The notes below the pieces were generated by a model that was given only the letters and a program-made list of their open reading frames with translations, ran no database searches and was not told where the DNA came from. Below, one piece after another: positions 34,553-45,995 of a stretch of 64,000 bases of DNA. The position numbers were made by a program, and so were the translations under genes. Numbering within the stretch: the stretch's first letter is position 1; each line of letters opens with the position of its first letter. Origin of the DNA: Sorghum bicolor (taxonomy: Eukaryota > Streptophyta > Magnoliopsida > Poales > Poaceae); assembly GCF_000003195.3 (NCBI RefSeq), contig NC_012875.2, forward strand, positions 13,112,613 through 13,176,612. The letters run 5' to 3'.

Positions 34553-36034
34553 TTAAAAACCTTCATCAGAACCGACTGCTTGGATCGGTGGAATTTCATA
34601 ATCGGCAACCTTGAGAAAATCTTTTTCCCAAAATTCTCCTGAAATACACCTAGTCCTTTCATAGGTGTCTGCTTCTGCCGATGCAATGACATAAGAAGAA
34701 TCCCCGAAGACAATTTCAATCTTGTCACCTACCCACTGGACCAAGCATTGGTGCATTGTAGATGGGATGCAACAATTGGCATGAATCTAATCTCTTCCCA
34801 ACAGTAAGTTGTAAGCACCCTTTCCACTGATCACGAAGAAGGTTGTCGGCAAGGTTTTGCTGCCGATGGTCAACTCTACACATATTGCCCCCTTGACCGG
34901 AGACACAATACCTTCAAAATCTTTAAGCATCATATCAGTTTTGGTTAAATCATGATCCCCTTTCCCAAGCTTCCGATATACTGCATATGGCATGATATTA
35001 ATAGCAGCTCCACCATCAACCAGAATCTTGGTCATTGGCTGACCATCCACTTTTCCTTTGACAAACAAGGCCTTGAGGTGCTGCCTTTCATCATCGGTGG
35101 GCTTTTTGAAGATAGCCGTCATTGGATCCAGAGCCAACGGAGCTATTTGGTTGGAAAACTCCACCTCATCATCGCTGGATGGCGCAAGGGACTCCATCGG
35201 CAACATGAAGACCATGTTGACATCTGCCGATGGACCTTCCCCCTTGGGATCTGATTGCTGCTGATTTCCAGACTGGCCAGAGTTCTCACCCTTGCTTAAT
35301 TCTTCTTGCCTTTCACGCTGCAGCCTCCTTTTCTGTGTCCTGGTCAATCCCTCCGGACACCAGGGAGGAAGTTGCTGCTGCCTTGCCGCTGGACGACGAT
35401 TTTCCCTGGACTCTACCCGATACATATTAGCATCCCTGCAAAATATGAACTCATCGGGAACCCGTGCATTAGCCATCTCCTCAAGTTCTTCCTGGTTCCT
35501 GAGAAAATATTGGACACGATCACCAAGCCTGTTGTGCACACTGAGTCTGCCCCCCAGCCGATCATGGACGGATGCTCTCCCTCTAATCGGCCCATCGAAA
35601 CGCCGATCATTATCACGATAGTTCCGATCGGACCTGTCGTACCGATCATAACCGTTGCACTCAGGGCAATCTCTGACAGTAGGAAGCTTGATATTCTCCT
35701 CCCAGCAATGGATGAAGAACGGACAATTCCAGTGATCCCTATGCCGATTCCACTCCTGTCGGCGTCTTTCTTCTTCCCGACGATAATCTTCTTGCTGGCG
35801 CCGGTACCGATCTTGTCGTTGCTGCCAAGTCTCCCGAGGCCTTCTGTGAGTTATTACAATACCAGATCGGGGAGGCCTTCTTGAGCTGGTTCCTTCCTGG
35901 ACCAAGCCCCTTCCTCTCGCATCGGCAGTAGTGACTTGATGCTGAGGATCCACCGATGCACTTCTTTCGGCTGCTTCTGAGGTAGGCTTTTCCCTTAGCA
36001 TCCAACATGTTCGTTGGGAAAGGATGTTGGTCAA
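34553..36034 (-). pseudogene. E6 nucleocapsid and protease region
   Basis: This frame carries an Arg/Glu-rich stretch (RPRETWQQRQDRYRRQQEDY), a Cys/His cluster (CPFFIHC...RDCPECNG) that may be the nucleocapsid finger, and the protease motif ILVDGGAAINIMPY near 35000, followed by NLLLGRD. A TGG-to-TAG-like stop sits at 34787, after which the same frame runs to 34553. A one-base frameshift near 36005 separates it from gag. A further one-base loss near 34525 separates it from RT. Confidence 0.85.
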
Positions 36035-38186
36035 TCTTCATCGGCTTCTAGGTCTTGGAGCTGTCAAATTTGATTCTCCCAGATTCTATAGCCGATTGCA
36101 GTTGCTGTCTGAACACCTTGCACTCGTTAGTGTCGTGAGAAGTTGCATTGTGCCACTTGCAATATTTCATCCTTTTCAATTCTTCAGCCGATGGGATCAC
36201 GTGATTAGGTGACAGCTTGATCTGACCTTCCTAGAGCAGAAAGTCGAATATCCTATCGGCTTTAGCGGTGTCAAACGCAAATTTCTCTGGTTCTTTATGT
36301 CCAAAAGGACAAGACATCGGCTTCTTGTTTTTCACCCACTCTACCAAGCCGATGACAGGTTCCTCATCAGAATCCGAGCTTGTTGCTTCATCAACGAACG
36401 ACACCTTTTTGTTCCATGCTCTCTTGGGCTCAAAAGGCTTGATATCTTGATCAGAAATTCTCTGCACCAAATGACTTAAGCTTTCAAACTCCTGAGAAGT
36501 GTACTTATCCCTGATGTGTGGCAACAAACCCTGGAAAGCCAAATCGGCTAGCTGCCGATCATCCAGAACCAGGCTATAGCACTTGTTCTTGACTTCCCGT
36601 ATCCTTTGCACAAAACTTTCAACCGATTCATCATTGCGTTGTCTTAATTTGACTAAATCGGTGATCTTCTTCTCATGGACCCCAGAAAAGAAGTATTTGT
36701 GGAATTGTTTTTCCAGATCGGCCCAAGTAATCACTGAGTTGGGAGGTAGTGATATAAACCAGGTAAAAGACGATCCAGACAATGACGATGAGAATAGACG
36801 AACCCTCAACTCGTCCCTGTTACCAGCTTCACCGCATTGAATAATGAATCTGTTGACGTGCTCCATGGTTGACGTGTCATCCTGCCCAGAAAACTTAGTA
36901 AAATCCGGTACCTTGTACCGATGTGGAAGCGGGATCAAGTCGTATGCAGGAGGATACGGTGTCCGATAAGAGTAAGTATTGACTTTGGGTTTTATCCCGA
37001 ATTGGTCTCTCATCACTTCAGCAATCTTATCGGCCCAGTATGCATCGGCATCTTGCCGATGGGGCGGTTGTGGATCAGGTGCCTGCTGGAAAGCTTCCAC
37101 GTGTCGGTGTGGCGCACGATCTGCATGAAACATTGGGTTAATCAACTGGCCCCCAATCTGTGGACCACCAAACTGTTGCCCGCCAATCTGCTGCCCGAGA
37201 CTCATTGGCTGGTTAGGGATCCCCTGATTCTGGAACCCGGGATAGACTTGTCCTTGCTGAAACACGGTAGCTTGATGATTCTGTTGGGGCGTTTGCGGAA
37301 AGACTTGCTGCCCAAGCCATCCATTATTAGCATTCATCGGCACAGGTCCTGCCGATCACTGATAATTGGGCATTATCATTGAGTTGACATACCCTGGCTG
37401 AGTCATAGACCTCTGTTGCATCAGCATTGAGTCTACCGATGCGTTAGGCATCTGAAACGTTGGAGCTTGAGAATTCCCAGTGTAAGGTCTTGCAGTAGTA
37501 GTTGTGGTATACTGGGGATTCTGGTTTATCGGCATATTGGGAGGTGCCGATGCCATAGGAGTCTTGCCTCTCATATCGGTTGTCTGCGACGTACCCGGCG
37601 TTAACTCTGGTGGCATGCCGTAACCCCACCAGTTAGGAGGAGGAGTCAATCCTGACGTTGCCGATGCTAACAAATCTGTAGCGAGTTTGATCTGCCCATC
37701 TGAATTCTGTGGATTGGTTGTCATCGGCATAGACTGTCCATTGGTGATTCCCAACGTGCTTGGCGGAACAGGAATCTCCATGCCCGCAGCGGCCGTAGCA
37801 GCCGATGGAGCTGTGACCACTGGTGACTTTGGTTGGTGTTAAGTGGGGCCCACATAATCTGGTGGCAATTGTCCCTCCTTGAAAGTTCTTGCCACGGCAT
37901 TGAAAACCGTATTAGACAGTACACCAGCTTGGTTGATCAAAGCACGGTTGATAGCGCTGTCAACCATCTCTTGAAGTTTGCAAGGATTTGACTCAAAAGT
38001 AACCTGCCGAGGTGCCGGCAGTGCATCCTTCTGAATCACCTCACCGCTCCTGTTCATGCTGAAGGACCTCAGGCATTGCTGCTTGTAATCCTCCATGGCT
38101 TTAGCAATAGCTTGCTTCTGCTCATCCTTGAGATTGGCTTCCGTCACGGGGATGACGTTCTCTTGATCAAACTCAGAAGTTGACAT
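36006..38186 (-). pseudogene. gag: E6 gag (one frame with several stop codons)
   Basis: The start is the ATG at 38186 (MSTSEFDQENVIPV), 47 bases inside the 5' LTR boundary at 38233, so the leader is very short. A Gln/Pro/Met-rich N-terminal part precedes the gag capsid domain (YDLIPLPHRYKVPDFTKFSG, WADLEKQFHKYFF, ESVESFVQRIREVKNKC). In-frame stops at 37839, 37356, 36231 and near 36050 all fit single C-to-T changes (CAA-to-TAA, CGA-to-TGA, CAG-to-TAG). With those set aside the frame is continuous, which suggests recent decay. Confidence 0.88.
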
Positions 38187-38210
38187 GTTGATCTTGATCT
38201 TGAATCTGTC

Positions 38211-38230
38211 CCACCAGGCGTGCCAAAAGA
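38211..38230 (-). other. E6 primer-binding site
   Basis: On the - strand TTTGGCACGCCTGGTGG lies a few bases inside the 5' LTR. It is not the initiator-tRNA type used by E1-E3. I associate this form with Tat-lineage elements and have not identified the tRNA with certainty. Confidence 0.75.
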
Positions 38231-38232
38231 TG

Positions 38233-38956
38233 TGTTGGTGCAAAAGCTGATCTGCAAACACAAAGGGCTAATACCCGGTTCAAACGTTAAGTCGTGCCAG
38301 CCGATTTGACCTTACTATCGGCAAAGGTGGTAACTCGAATACTTTGGTCCCGACAACAACGATGCGCCCGGATGTCACGGCCAAGAGGTACTCACGCGGA
38401 ACTTGAGAACACGCCGAGCTTAAGTCAACGAATCCCTAAGAACTCGTAATGAAAAGGAAAAGTATGATGAAGTCGTCGAAAAGTAAATGCTGGAATATGA
38501 GTAAAAACTTGTGTTTGATTGATTGATAGATATATCCTCATTACAAAGCCCTAGGGTCTATATTTATACCCTGCTCCAAGAGCTACAACCAGACACGACT
38601 AGGACTCGAATTCCAAATTACACAGAATCTGTATGCAAAATGATTTAAATAACTAAGGAAAACATAAAACTATGTCCCCCCGTGACAAACTAGAACACCT
38701 CCACAAACCGATCGGCAACTTCCAGACTCTCCCTCCATGTCATCGGCAGACTCCCTTGTCATAGCCATCGGCAGATTCCCCTGTCGCAGCCATCGGCACA
38801 GACGCATAATCATCTATGGACTTAGTCACGTCCAACCCCTCCTTCATCGGCAACCATCTTCATCGGCAACTCATCCTGTAGATAAAACACCGCCGTCTTA
38901 TCCTGCCAGCCTATATTCTACCAAACATGGACACGTGCCCAAAAACGGCGTCAACA
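38233..38956 (-). repeat. E6 5' LTR (724 bp)
   Basis: It matches 26882-27609. The right flank GAAGT at 38957-38961 is the target duplication. Confidence 0.95.
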
Positions 38957-40459
38957 GAAGTCCACCATGCCGATGGAGATCGGGATGACGGGGCGTACTG
39001 GATCGCCTCTCTTGACCGGCAGAAGGTCAGCAGTAAATTCAGTGATGGGGTTACTCCAGTTATTACCTGCATCAAACATGTCTACAAGATTTGCAGATTC
39101 TAATCCTTCCGGTTGTGATGGTATACCGGGGTTAGTAGTAGGAACAGTAGCAGCTATTTGATTTAACTGAGATTCAATCATTTTATTAAAGCTAATTTGA
39201 TTCTTGATGGCAGTAGAGAAATTATCCATTCTGTTATTTATATTTTCTAGCATTTTATCATTAGATGCCAATTTCTTAGATAGATTATCCATTAGCTTTC
39301 CTTGATTAGACACTAACTCTCTCAAAGGTGGAAAATTATTATTATTGTTGTAAGAAATGTTATCTTGATAATTATCTGAGTAGTTAGGCCTCTATTGATT
39401 CCAACCTTGATTTTGTTGAGGACGGTTGTAGTAGTTGTTGTTGTTGTTTTTGAAGTAGTTCACATCCTCAAGCATCTCACGGTAGTGATTGCCTGAGTGT
39501 CCAATATCTCCACACTCGTCACAAGTCATGTGAGAGTCGTAGATGTGCATAACTTCTTTCTTATCTCCAGCTCTATCATCGAGCTTCTTCATGAGCAGGT
39601 CTAGCTTTGCAGACAGCATATCTACCTCCTTGAGCTGATGCATACCTCCACCTTTCTTGCGTGTCTGGGTCCTTTCTTCATTCCAGCTTTGATTGGACGC
39701 CATCTTCTCCACAAGAGCTGTGGCTTGTGGTATAGTAAGTGATAAGAATGCTCCTCCAGCTGCAGCATCCATGGTTTCTTGGGCACTGTTGCCGAGCCCA
39801 TGATAAAACGTCTGCATCAATAGCCAACTCTCCATTCCATGATGGGGACATTCTAGGATGTAGTCTTGGAAGCGCTCCCATGCTTCTGGAAAAGATTCAT
39901 CATTTTGATGCTGAAAACTTGTAATCTTCCCACGGAGAGCATTGGCCTTGCCCATGGGAAAGAACTTAGCCAGAAAGTTCGTGGAGTAGAGTGCCCACGT
40001 AGTATTCTTCTCCTTTGTAGCGTAGAACCACTGCTTCGCTCTTCCTAACAGTGAGAATGGGAAGAGGCGAAGTAGTATAGCATCTCTGGGGACTCCTGAT
40101 ATGGTGAATGTGCTGCATATCTCAAGGAAGTGTTGGAGATGAGCACTAGCATCTTCGTGTGCCTTCCCACAGAACTAGTTGGATTGCACCATGTTGATAA
40201 GTCCAGGCTTGAGCTCAAAGTTGCCATCGATCTCTGCAGCAGGTCCAGTGCGGATGTTGTCTGTAGTGGGAGCTGAGAACTCACGGACTGATTTGTTCGC
40301 CATGGCTTCGAACTCAGAAGACAAGTTTCGGTGATCTTCTTGATTGGATGAAGCTTCTTGCTGAAGTGTTGATGATCTCTTCTTGAGCTTGGCTCTTGTT
40401 TTTCTGAATAAGGCTTCGGGATTGTAAACAAAATTTCCTGGAAGATGTCTTCTATTCAT
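38957..40459 (-). pseudogene. gag: E5 gag and start of protease region
   Basis: One frame runs from MNRRHLPGNFVYNPEAL at 40459 to the E6 insertion point. The capsid part includes VPRDAILLRLFPFSLLGRAKQWF (around 40050-40100) and FFPMGKANALRGKI. The zinc knuckle reads CDECGDIGHSGNHY near 39500, with Tyr where the last Cys is expected. A helical, Asn-rich section follows (RELVSNQGKLMDNLSKKL). The frame then reaches PVIPISIGMVDF, where E6 cuts into the protease. Two in-frame TAG codons (40175, 39392) fit CAG-to-TAG changes. Confidence 0.86.
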
Positions 40460-40590
40460 ACATTCCCCTGCATAAGATAAAAATAGAAAATATTGGGGTA
40501 AAACTGTATGAGAGAATTGATAAGCTCAATCATATTAGTGATGCGAATGATGACTCGAAAATCTATATCCATTCCTGATTAGTAATCAAC

Positions 40591-40610
40591 CTTCCCCGGC
40601 AACGGCGCCA
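40591..40610 (-). other. E5 primer-binding site
   Basis: On the - strand TGGCGCCGTTGCCGGGGA, eight bases inside the 5' LTR, is the Athila-type site complementary to tRNA-Asp. Confidence 0.85.
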
Positions 40611-40618
40611 AAAATGCT

Positions 40619-42279
40619 TGTTGGGTATTCTTAACATCATTACCAAAAGTAGACAGTTTTCTAATTCTAGTAAGAGTGCCAAAAATGCCAAACCTATCCC
40701 TCATACCACTTAAGCCAAGTTGTCATCCCTAGCATGACATGAGAGACGCGGTATTGAAATATGCAATTGCTCTTCTAAATAAATAATGAATGAGATCTGC
40801 AAGCACACAGATTAATACCGATGTAGCATTTTAACCGGGAAGTATTCCAGGTATCGTTATTTATATTTTTACCACTGGGAAGGGATTAGCAATCATCAAT
40901 ATTGATTACAGAATAGAATATGAGATTGAGTATCTATCATTGCATATATAATTGAGAACATTTATCTAACTCTTTCGAACAGGGATAAGTGTCACATAAA
41001 GGATATATAAAGTAATGAATAGTGATAAAGATAATTAATCTGATCAGCATAACTTAGCCACATATAAATATGATAAGCACCTCAATTAGATATTCTAGAA
41101 AGTCATTAGCATAGAATTAGAACGAACTACAAGAATATTTCCTAAGTTATTCTCAACTATACAGTCTAGCATTATCACAGTTAGTGCAAGCATACTTAGC
41201 AATCATTGTGAGACAAGACTACGCCCATGCATAGTGATATTAGCAAGGTAAATGAGAAACATAACAATCACTCCCCTGTAATAATGTTGCTCTGCCAGCC
41301 CAATACACGAGAGGGGGACTATATAAGAATCAATGAAGCTGTCGCTATCACGAACTACCCCACGATCTGGCATATTGGGTACAATCGCAGATAAATACGG
41401 TATAAGCACCACGCCTACACAATATCTATCATTTACCCATGGATCCGATGGATAAACGCTATACGATCATAAACATGTATATAGATCCAATCTAACTAAG
41501 TAAAGTATATAACTATGATAAACTAAGAACAATATAATCTTGAATATAAACTAGTAGAGCAAAGTCATAAGCAATATATTGAAGTAGAACAAAGTCATAT
41601 TCATAATATTGAAGAACAAAGATGATTAGAAGAACAATTAGAAGCACAATTAGAGAATTACCAAGAATCCTCTTGACAGATCCGGAAACCAATCGAAGAT
41701 TGACTCCTTCTAGTTATAATCCTATGTAGCTATGCTAATCTAGATGTCTAATTGATGTGGTGGCTCTAATCTTGATCAGGGGCTTCTTCTCCCTTGAGAA
41801 TAATGAATTAGGTTTGAGAGGCTCTCTCCTCCAGGGGCCAGGGGGTCTGGTTTTACAGTCCCTTCAAGTGAATATGGGCCATTAGATCAAACCAACATAG
41901 ATTGAACGGTTATCCTTGATCCTTTAGGTCGGTGGAGATCTTCCCCGAAACAGAGTCCTGATTGGACAAAGCAGGAGGGCAGGCGCCCAGGGCAACTGGG
42001 TGGGCGTCCAGTGCCTGGCCCCGTTCGGCCTCTGCTTCCTTCCCGTGGCTTCTGGAGTCTTCTAGATGTAAGATAATTGCGCGGCACGTTAATATCTCTA
42101 TGTAATCCCGACGTGTGGGCCTTTCTTCTGTATTTCGTAATAACCCCCTGCAGAAATAGACAAACACCAAAACTAAAGGAATTCTATCAGATAAAACCCT
42201 AAGTCTAGATGTAGATTTCATTTGGATCCTTTTCTTTGTTTATTTGATAATTAAATTTGATACTTGAGGACCATCAACA
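40619..42279 (-). repeat. E5 5' LTR (1661 bp)
   Basis: TGTTGGGTATTC...CCATCAACA. It pairs with 20024-21681 and is followed by the duplication GCAAC at 42280-42284. Confidence 0.95.
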
Positions 42280-42284
42280 GCAAC

Positions 42285-44246
42285 GAGGTAGGCTTGGTGT
42301 CGCGGCTCTGTGGAAGGCGCAGCAAGTCCGTGGCCTCCCTGACAGCAGTAAAACACAGCACGAAGGCCGGTCTCAGCAAGGACAGTGGCAATATTAACGA
42401 TAAGGTGGAAAAGGACAGAGCTTGGCCATTGGTGGCTTACCTAGCAGCAGTGGTGGCGTTGTGCGTCGTCATGGTGGATGGGGCAGAGCTCGACAAGGTG
42501 ACGTTGTGCTCACAGTGTGACGTGAAGGTGGTCCTGGCTGGCGCGACCAATGGCGGTGGTAGAGGAGGTCGCACACAGCCCTAGGCTTGGGGGTGAGGCC
42601 GTGGGCGATGTCGTGGGGTGGCGCAGACCAGCGTCGGGGTCGGGGTCGCGGTGGTCGGCTCGGTGAGGTCGTGGACAGGAGCTCGACGCGGCGAGCGGCT
42701 CCGGTGCACGAGCAGGAGGGAGCTCGTGGTGATGGCTCAGCTCTACATCGCGGACAACGACGAGGCTCATGCGCGTCATCGTGGTGGATGGGGCCGGGTC
42801 GATGTCGCAGCCTCAGTGCGACGCGGTGAGCTCCATCGGGGCAGTGTAGGTCGGGGTCCAGGGTGAGGTCGGCGACATCGCGGCATGGGTCGAGGACGCA
42901 CGGCGGTGGTGGAGCACGACAGCGCCGATCCTGGAAGGGCTCAATGGAGTAGGGCTCGCCGAAGTCAACGTTGCAGTCGTGGAGGATGCCGGGGCCTCGA
43001 TGGCATGGCGAAGCTCCGGGGCGTGGCCGAGGCGAGGGCGAGGCGTGGCGCGGCCACGGCGTCACGATGGAGCTTGGCGGAGAGGGAGCACTCGTCGCGG
43101 CGTCGCTCCTGGACGTGGCGACCGTGGCGTGCCCACGGTCTGATGGCATCGTCGCGGCGGCCGGGGCACGTCGAGGAGCTTCGGTTCGGCATGGTGACCA
43201 CGCGGTCGCAGAGGGAGCGTTGGTGGCGGCTGGGAAAGGTGGAGAAGGGGACGGCGGCGCTGTGGGGAAGGGAGTACGCGGCTGTGGCTTTTATGGCGCG
43301 GCGAGCTAGGGTTCAGGGGGTAGGGCATCCATCCTCGGCGTCCGTGTCCATAGCGGGACACGCGGCGTGAATCGCGGGCACGCACGTCGAGGGGAGAGGG
43401 CAGGCGCGCGGGTCCGGGGGTGCTCGGGCGCGGGCGCTCGTGGCCTTGCCACCGAGTGGCGGCAGTGGTTGTCCTCCAGGGCCTGGGGCACGCAGCTTAG
43501 GGTTAGGCACTGGGTCACGGGCTTGAGTGGGATGGCGAGCAGGCCAGCTGGGCCTTGGCGCGCGCGTGGGCTGGTGGGAAGGGAAGCGGGTGCGCGCGGC
43601 TAGGGTTGGCCAGGGAGGGAGCGTGGCGTCCTGGGCCTAGCAGGCCGGTCGAGGAGGCAGGGAGCTGGCTGGGCTTGTCGTGGCGAGCTAGGCCGAGGTG
43701 GTGAGGGACAGGGGCTGGGCCGGACGTAGGGGGCAGAGGGGGAAGGGATGGATCCCTAGAGAGAAATATTTTCCACTTTTGATTTAAAGGATTTTGAGAT
43801 AAAACCTAGAGAAGATTTAGATGGGATTCGACGAAAGATTTGAAGGGGATTTGCTGGTGGAGATTTGAGATGAGATCAAAGAGGGAGGGAGGTTTGAGAA
43901 AGGAATTTCGAGAAGAGTTCAAAAAGATCAAAGGAGTTTGAGACATACTCCAACGAAAAAGGTTGAGACGGGATTCGCTTCGCCTTTAGGATAGGCACAA
44001 CGGAGATTCGGGAAGACTGTGCTACGGATTTGTGCACTCCAAAAGAAACTCAAAACCCTAAACAAGACCCAACTCAAGACGACCCACGAATAAGAGCACT
44101 CATCTACAAACAAATCTACATGAATGCAACGGTTTGTTAGCGGGTTAGGATCGAGTTAGATCTAGAAACTATATGCTTCACACAATTACAGGAAAAATTT
44201 TAAAAAGCTCATATTTTTGGTTTTCGTAAAAATCTGGGATGTTACA
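42285..44246 (-). repeat. E3 left (3') LTR, second piece
   Basis: These bases align with 49647-51554. The section 42290-43760 is very GC-rich and open in several frames on both strands. The frames differ in length between the two LTRs, and neighbouring indels are not multiples of three, so I treat them as compositional. The LTR ends GGGATGTTACA at 44246. Confidence 0.93.
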
Positions 44247-45995
44247 GTCCACCCTCCTGACAGGAATCTCGTCCCCAAGATTAAGACGTTGCGCGGTCGG
44301 TGCAAAAGCAAGGATGCTATTCCTGAAGTTCCTCTTACTTCTGAGTTGTTTCGCTTTAAGTATGATCGCTCCACAAACCTTTTCCAAAATAGGAGTGAGT
44401 CATGTTCCGAGTGTATCCAAGGCTCACTTGCAGTTGTTGGGTATCCAAATTTTCACACCAGGGCGATGGGTGTCCAAGAATCGCACGGGGTTGATGAATA
44501 TCTGGCTCTCAAGGTTAAGACTATTGTTAGTTGGCCTAGATCATCGTGCTGAATTCTTCTTGTTCGCTTGCTTGATACTCTTCCAAGGAGTGCCATCCGG
44601 TCAACAAAGGGTACGACGGACTTAGGTTCAGCTAGGATTGTTGGCTTTCTCCAGCTGTTTTTCATGCATCATCCTTTGCAAAAAGCTTTTGAAAGGAGGG
44701 CTTTTCATAAAATAGGTTTTGTAAAAGGAGTGAAAGCAGTTTTACAAAGTCAAGGTTTTTTTTACTTCAAATTGAGAGAGCTTTTGAAGAGGGTTGAAAT
44801 CAATGCAGGTCTTGAAAACCAAATTTATTTGTTTAATTATTATTGTTATTTTAAGATTTTTGATGTAAAAGATTTCAAATCAAGAGACTTTGAAACTCTT
44901 CTAGTTTTCTAAATGAGGTGTTGCTCTCTTTTTATTTGAATTAAACAAACTAATTTTGAAAATGATTAGAAATCATTTCTCTCTTTTGGAAGATAAAGCT
45001 TTAACAACAATAGCATTTTCATTTAAAACTAGTAAGTTCATTTTGTTTTTGCTAAATTTTCGGAAGGCCGCAAACAAAAATCTTTTCGCAATGGTTTTTG
45101 TTTGATAACTCACTGGCAATTCACTTTTCTTTTAAGACAAGGTTGAATTTTAAAAAGGAATTTGGCTCTTGAGATAAAATCAAGGACCTTTAAAACAAAA
45201 CTAAGCCAAAGTCTTTGGTTTGAAAACTGTTTTGTTGATGAAAAAGCAAGACTTTTGTTTTTCAGAAGATGGTTTTGTCATACCTTTTGCAAAGTGACTT
45301 GTTTTTAAATCATTTCATAAATAGCTTTTGAATAAAATTGAGTTGGGAAAGGGGTTAGAGTTGCCTTTTTTGAAAAAGGAAGACCTTGAGAGAGTTTTGA
45401 AACACTAATCTATTCAAAATAGAGATGTTTTTGTTGAAGAGGGGACATTTTAACCAAAAGGAGAGAGAATTTTGAAGACAGGTTCATTTTGGAAGCCAAA
45501 AACAGTTTTGAAATAGGTGGGCAACACATGATGCAACAGCTTTACCTTACTTTTAACTTTGTTAGTCAGGGCCACCTATCTAGTCTCGGGACGGTCTTAG
45601 GTTTAGCCGACTAGGTTGGGCGGGATCCAGAGTCTTACTCGCATAAAACAGGTTTTATGACCTGCACTCAGACAACAAGAAGCAGAAGAAACGCACAACA
45701 TAAGATCCAAGCACTCAGACAACATTACAACTCCTAATGCATAGTGTTGACTTGAGGTGACTCAGAGACCTTCGAAGTCTCACACGACTATCGATCTAGC
45801 GTGGGCGGGTATGGGAAAAGTTTCCAACGGTCAACTTTATGAAACAGGAAGGTCAGTTAGCAGCAAAATTCAAGGAGGAGGGGGAAAACAAGTGTTAGCA
45901 TCTATAACTCTACAAAAGATAGAATGTTTGGCTTCTAAACTAGTGTTTGGTACTAATGGTCTCGTCCTAGGGTCAAGTATGGCTCTGATACCAAC
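44247..45995 (-). other. E3 interior: polypurine tract, non-coding body, primer site
   Basis: At the left end the - strand reads GGACGAGATTCCTGTCAGGAGGGTGGAC against the LTR, in two parts: the chromovirus-type motif and a polypurine tract. At the right end GTTGGTATCAGAGCC (45981-45995) is a perfect initiator-tRNA-Met primer site. The 1.7 kb between them is AT-rich with many TTTTG runs. I find no gag, protease, RT or integrase motif on either strand. Confidence 0.85.

Larger units (their letters stand above)
26882..38956 (-). mobile_element. E6: Tat-lineage gypsy element with antisense captured gene
   Basis: The element is 12.1 kb with 0.72 kb LTRs and the duplication GAAGT. On the - strand it carries gag, protease, a deleted RT, two RNase H domains and integrase. 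On the + strand, between integrase and the 3' LTR, it carries a spliced plant mobile domain gene. The second, host-like RNase H and an extra antisense gene are features reported for the Tat lineage (Grande, Retand, RIRE2 type). By eye the LTRs differ at roughly 16-18 of 724 sites, fewer than in its host E5, as nesting requires. Confidence 0.93.
20024..42279 (-). mobile_element. E5: Athila-like gypsy element, gag and protease only
   Basis: The element reads right to left: 5' LTR 40619-42279, tRNA-Asp-type primer site, a gag-protease frame, non-coding 3' region, polypurine tract, 3' LTR 20024-21681. It has no RT, RNase H or integrase after nested inserts are removed, so it was non-autonomous. 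E6 interrupts the protease frame and a solo LTR interrupts its end. By eye the LTRs differ at about 54 of 1,655 sites. Confidence 0.93.

Noticed and set aside
42264..42590. Possible host gene fragment starting at the E5/E3 junction
   Set aside because: It is simply the continuation of the E3 LTR after E5, as the uninterrupted copy at 49640 shows.
42469..43370. Long open frames on both strands in the GC-rich part of the E3 LTR (and 49978-50718)
   Set aside because: They overlap on both strands, have Arg/Pro/Ala-rich composition typical of GC-rich non-coding DNA, and recur only because the LTR is duplicated. Nearby indels between the two LTRs are not multiples of three.
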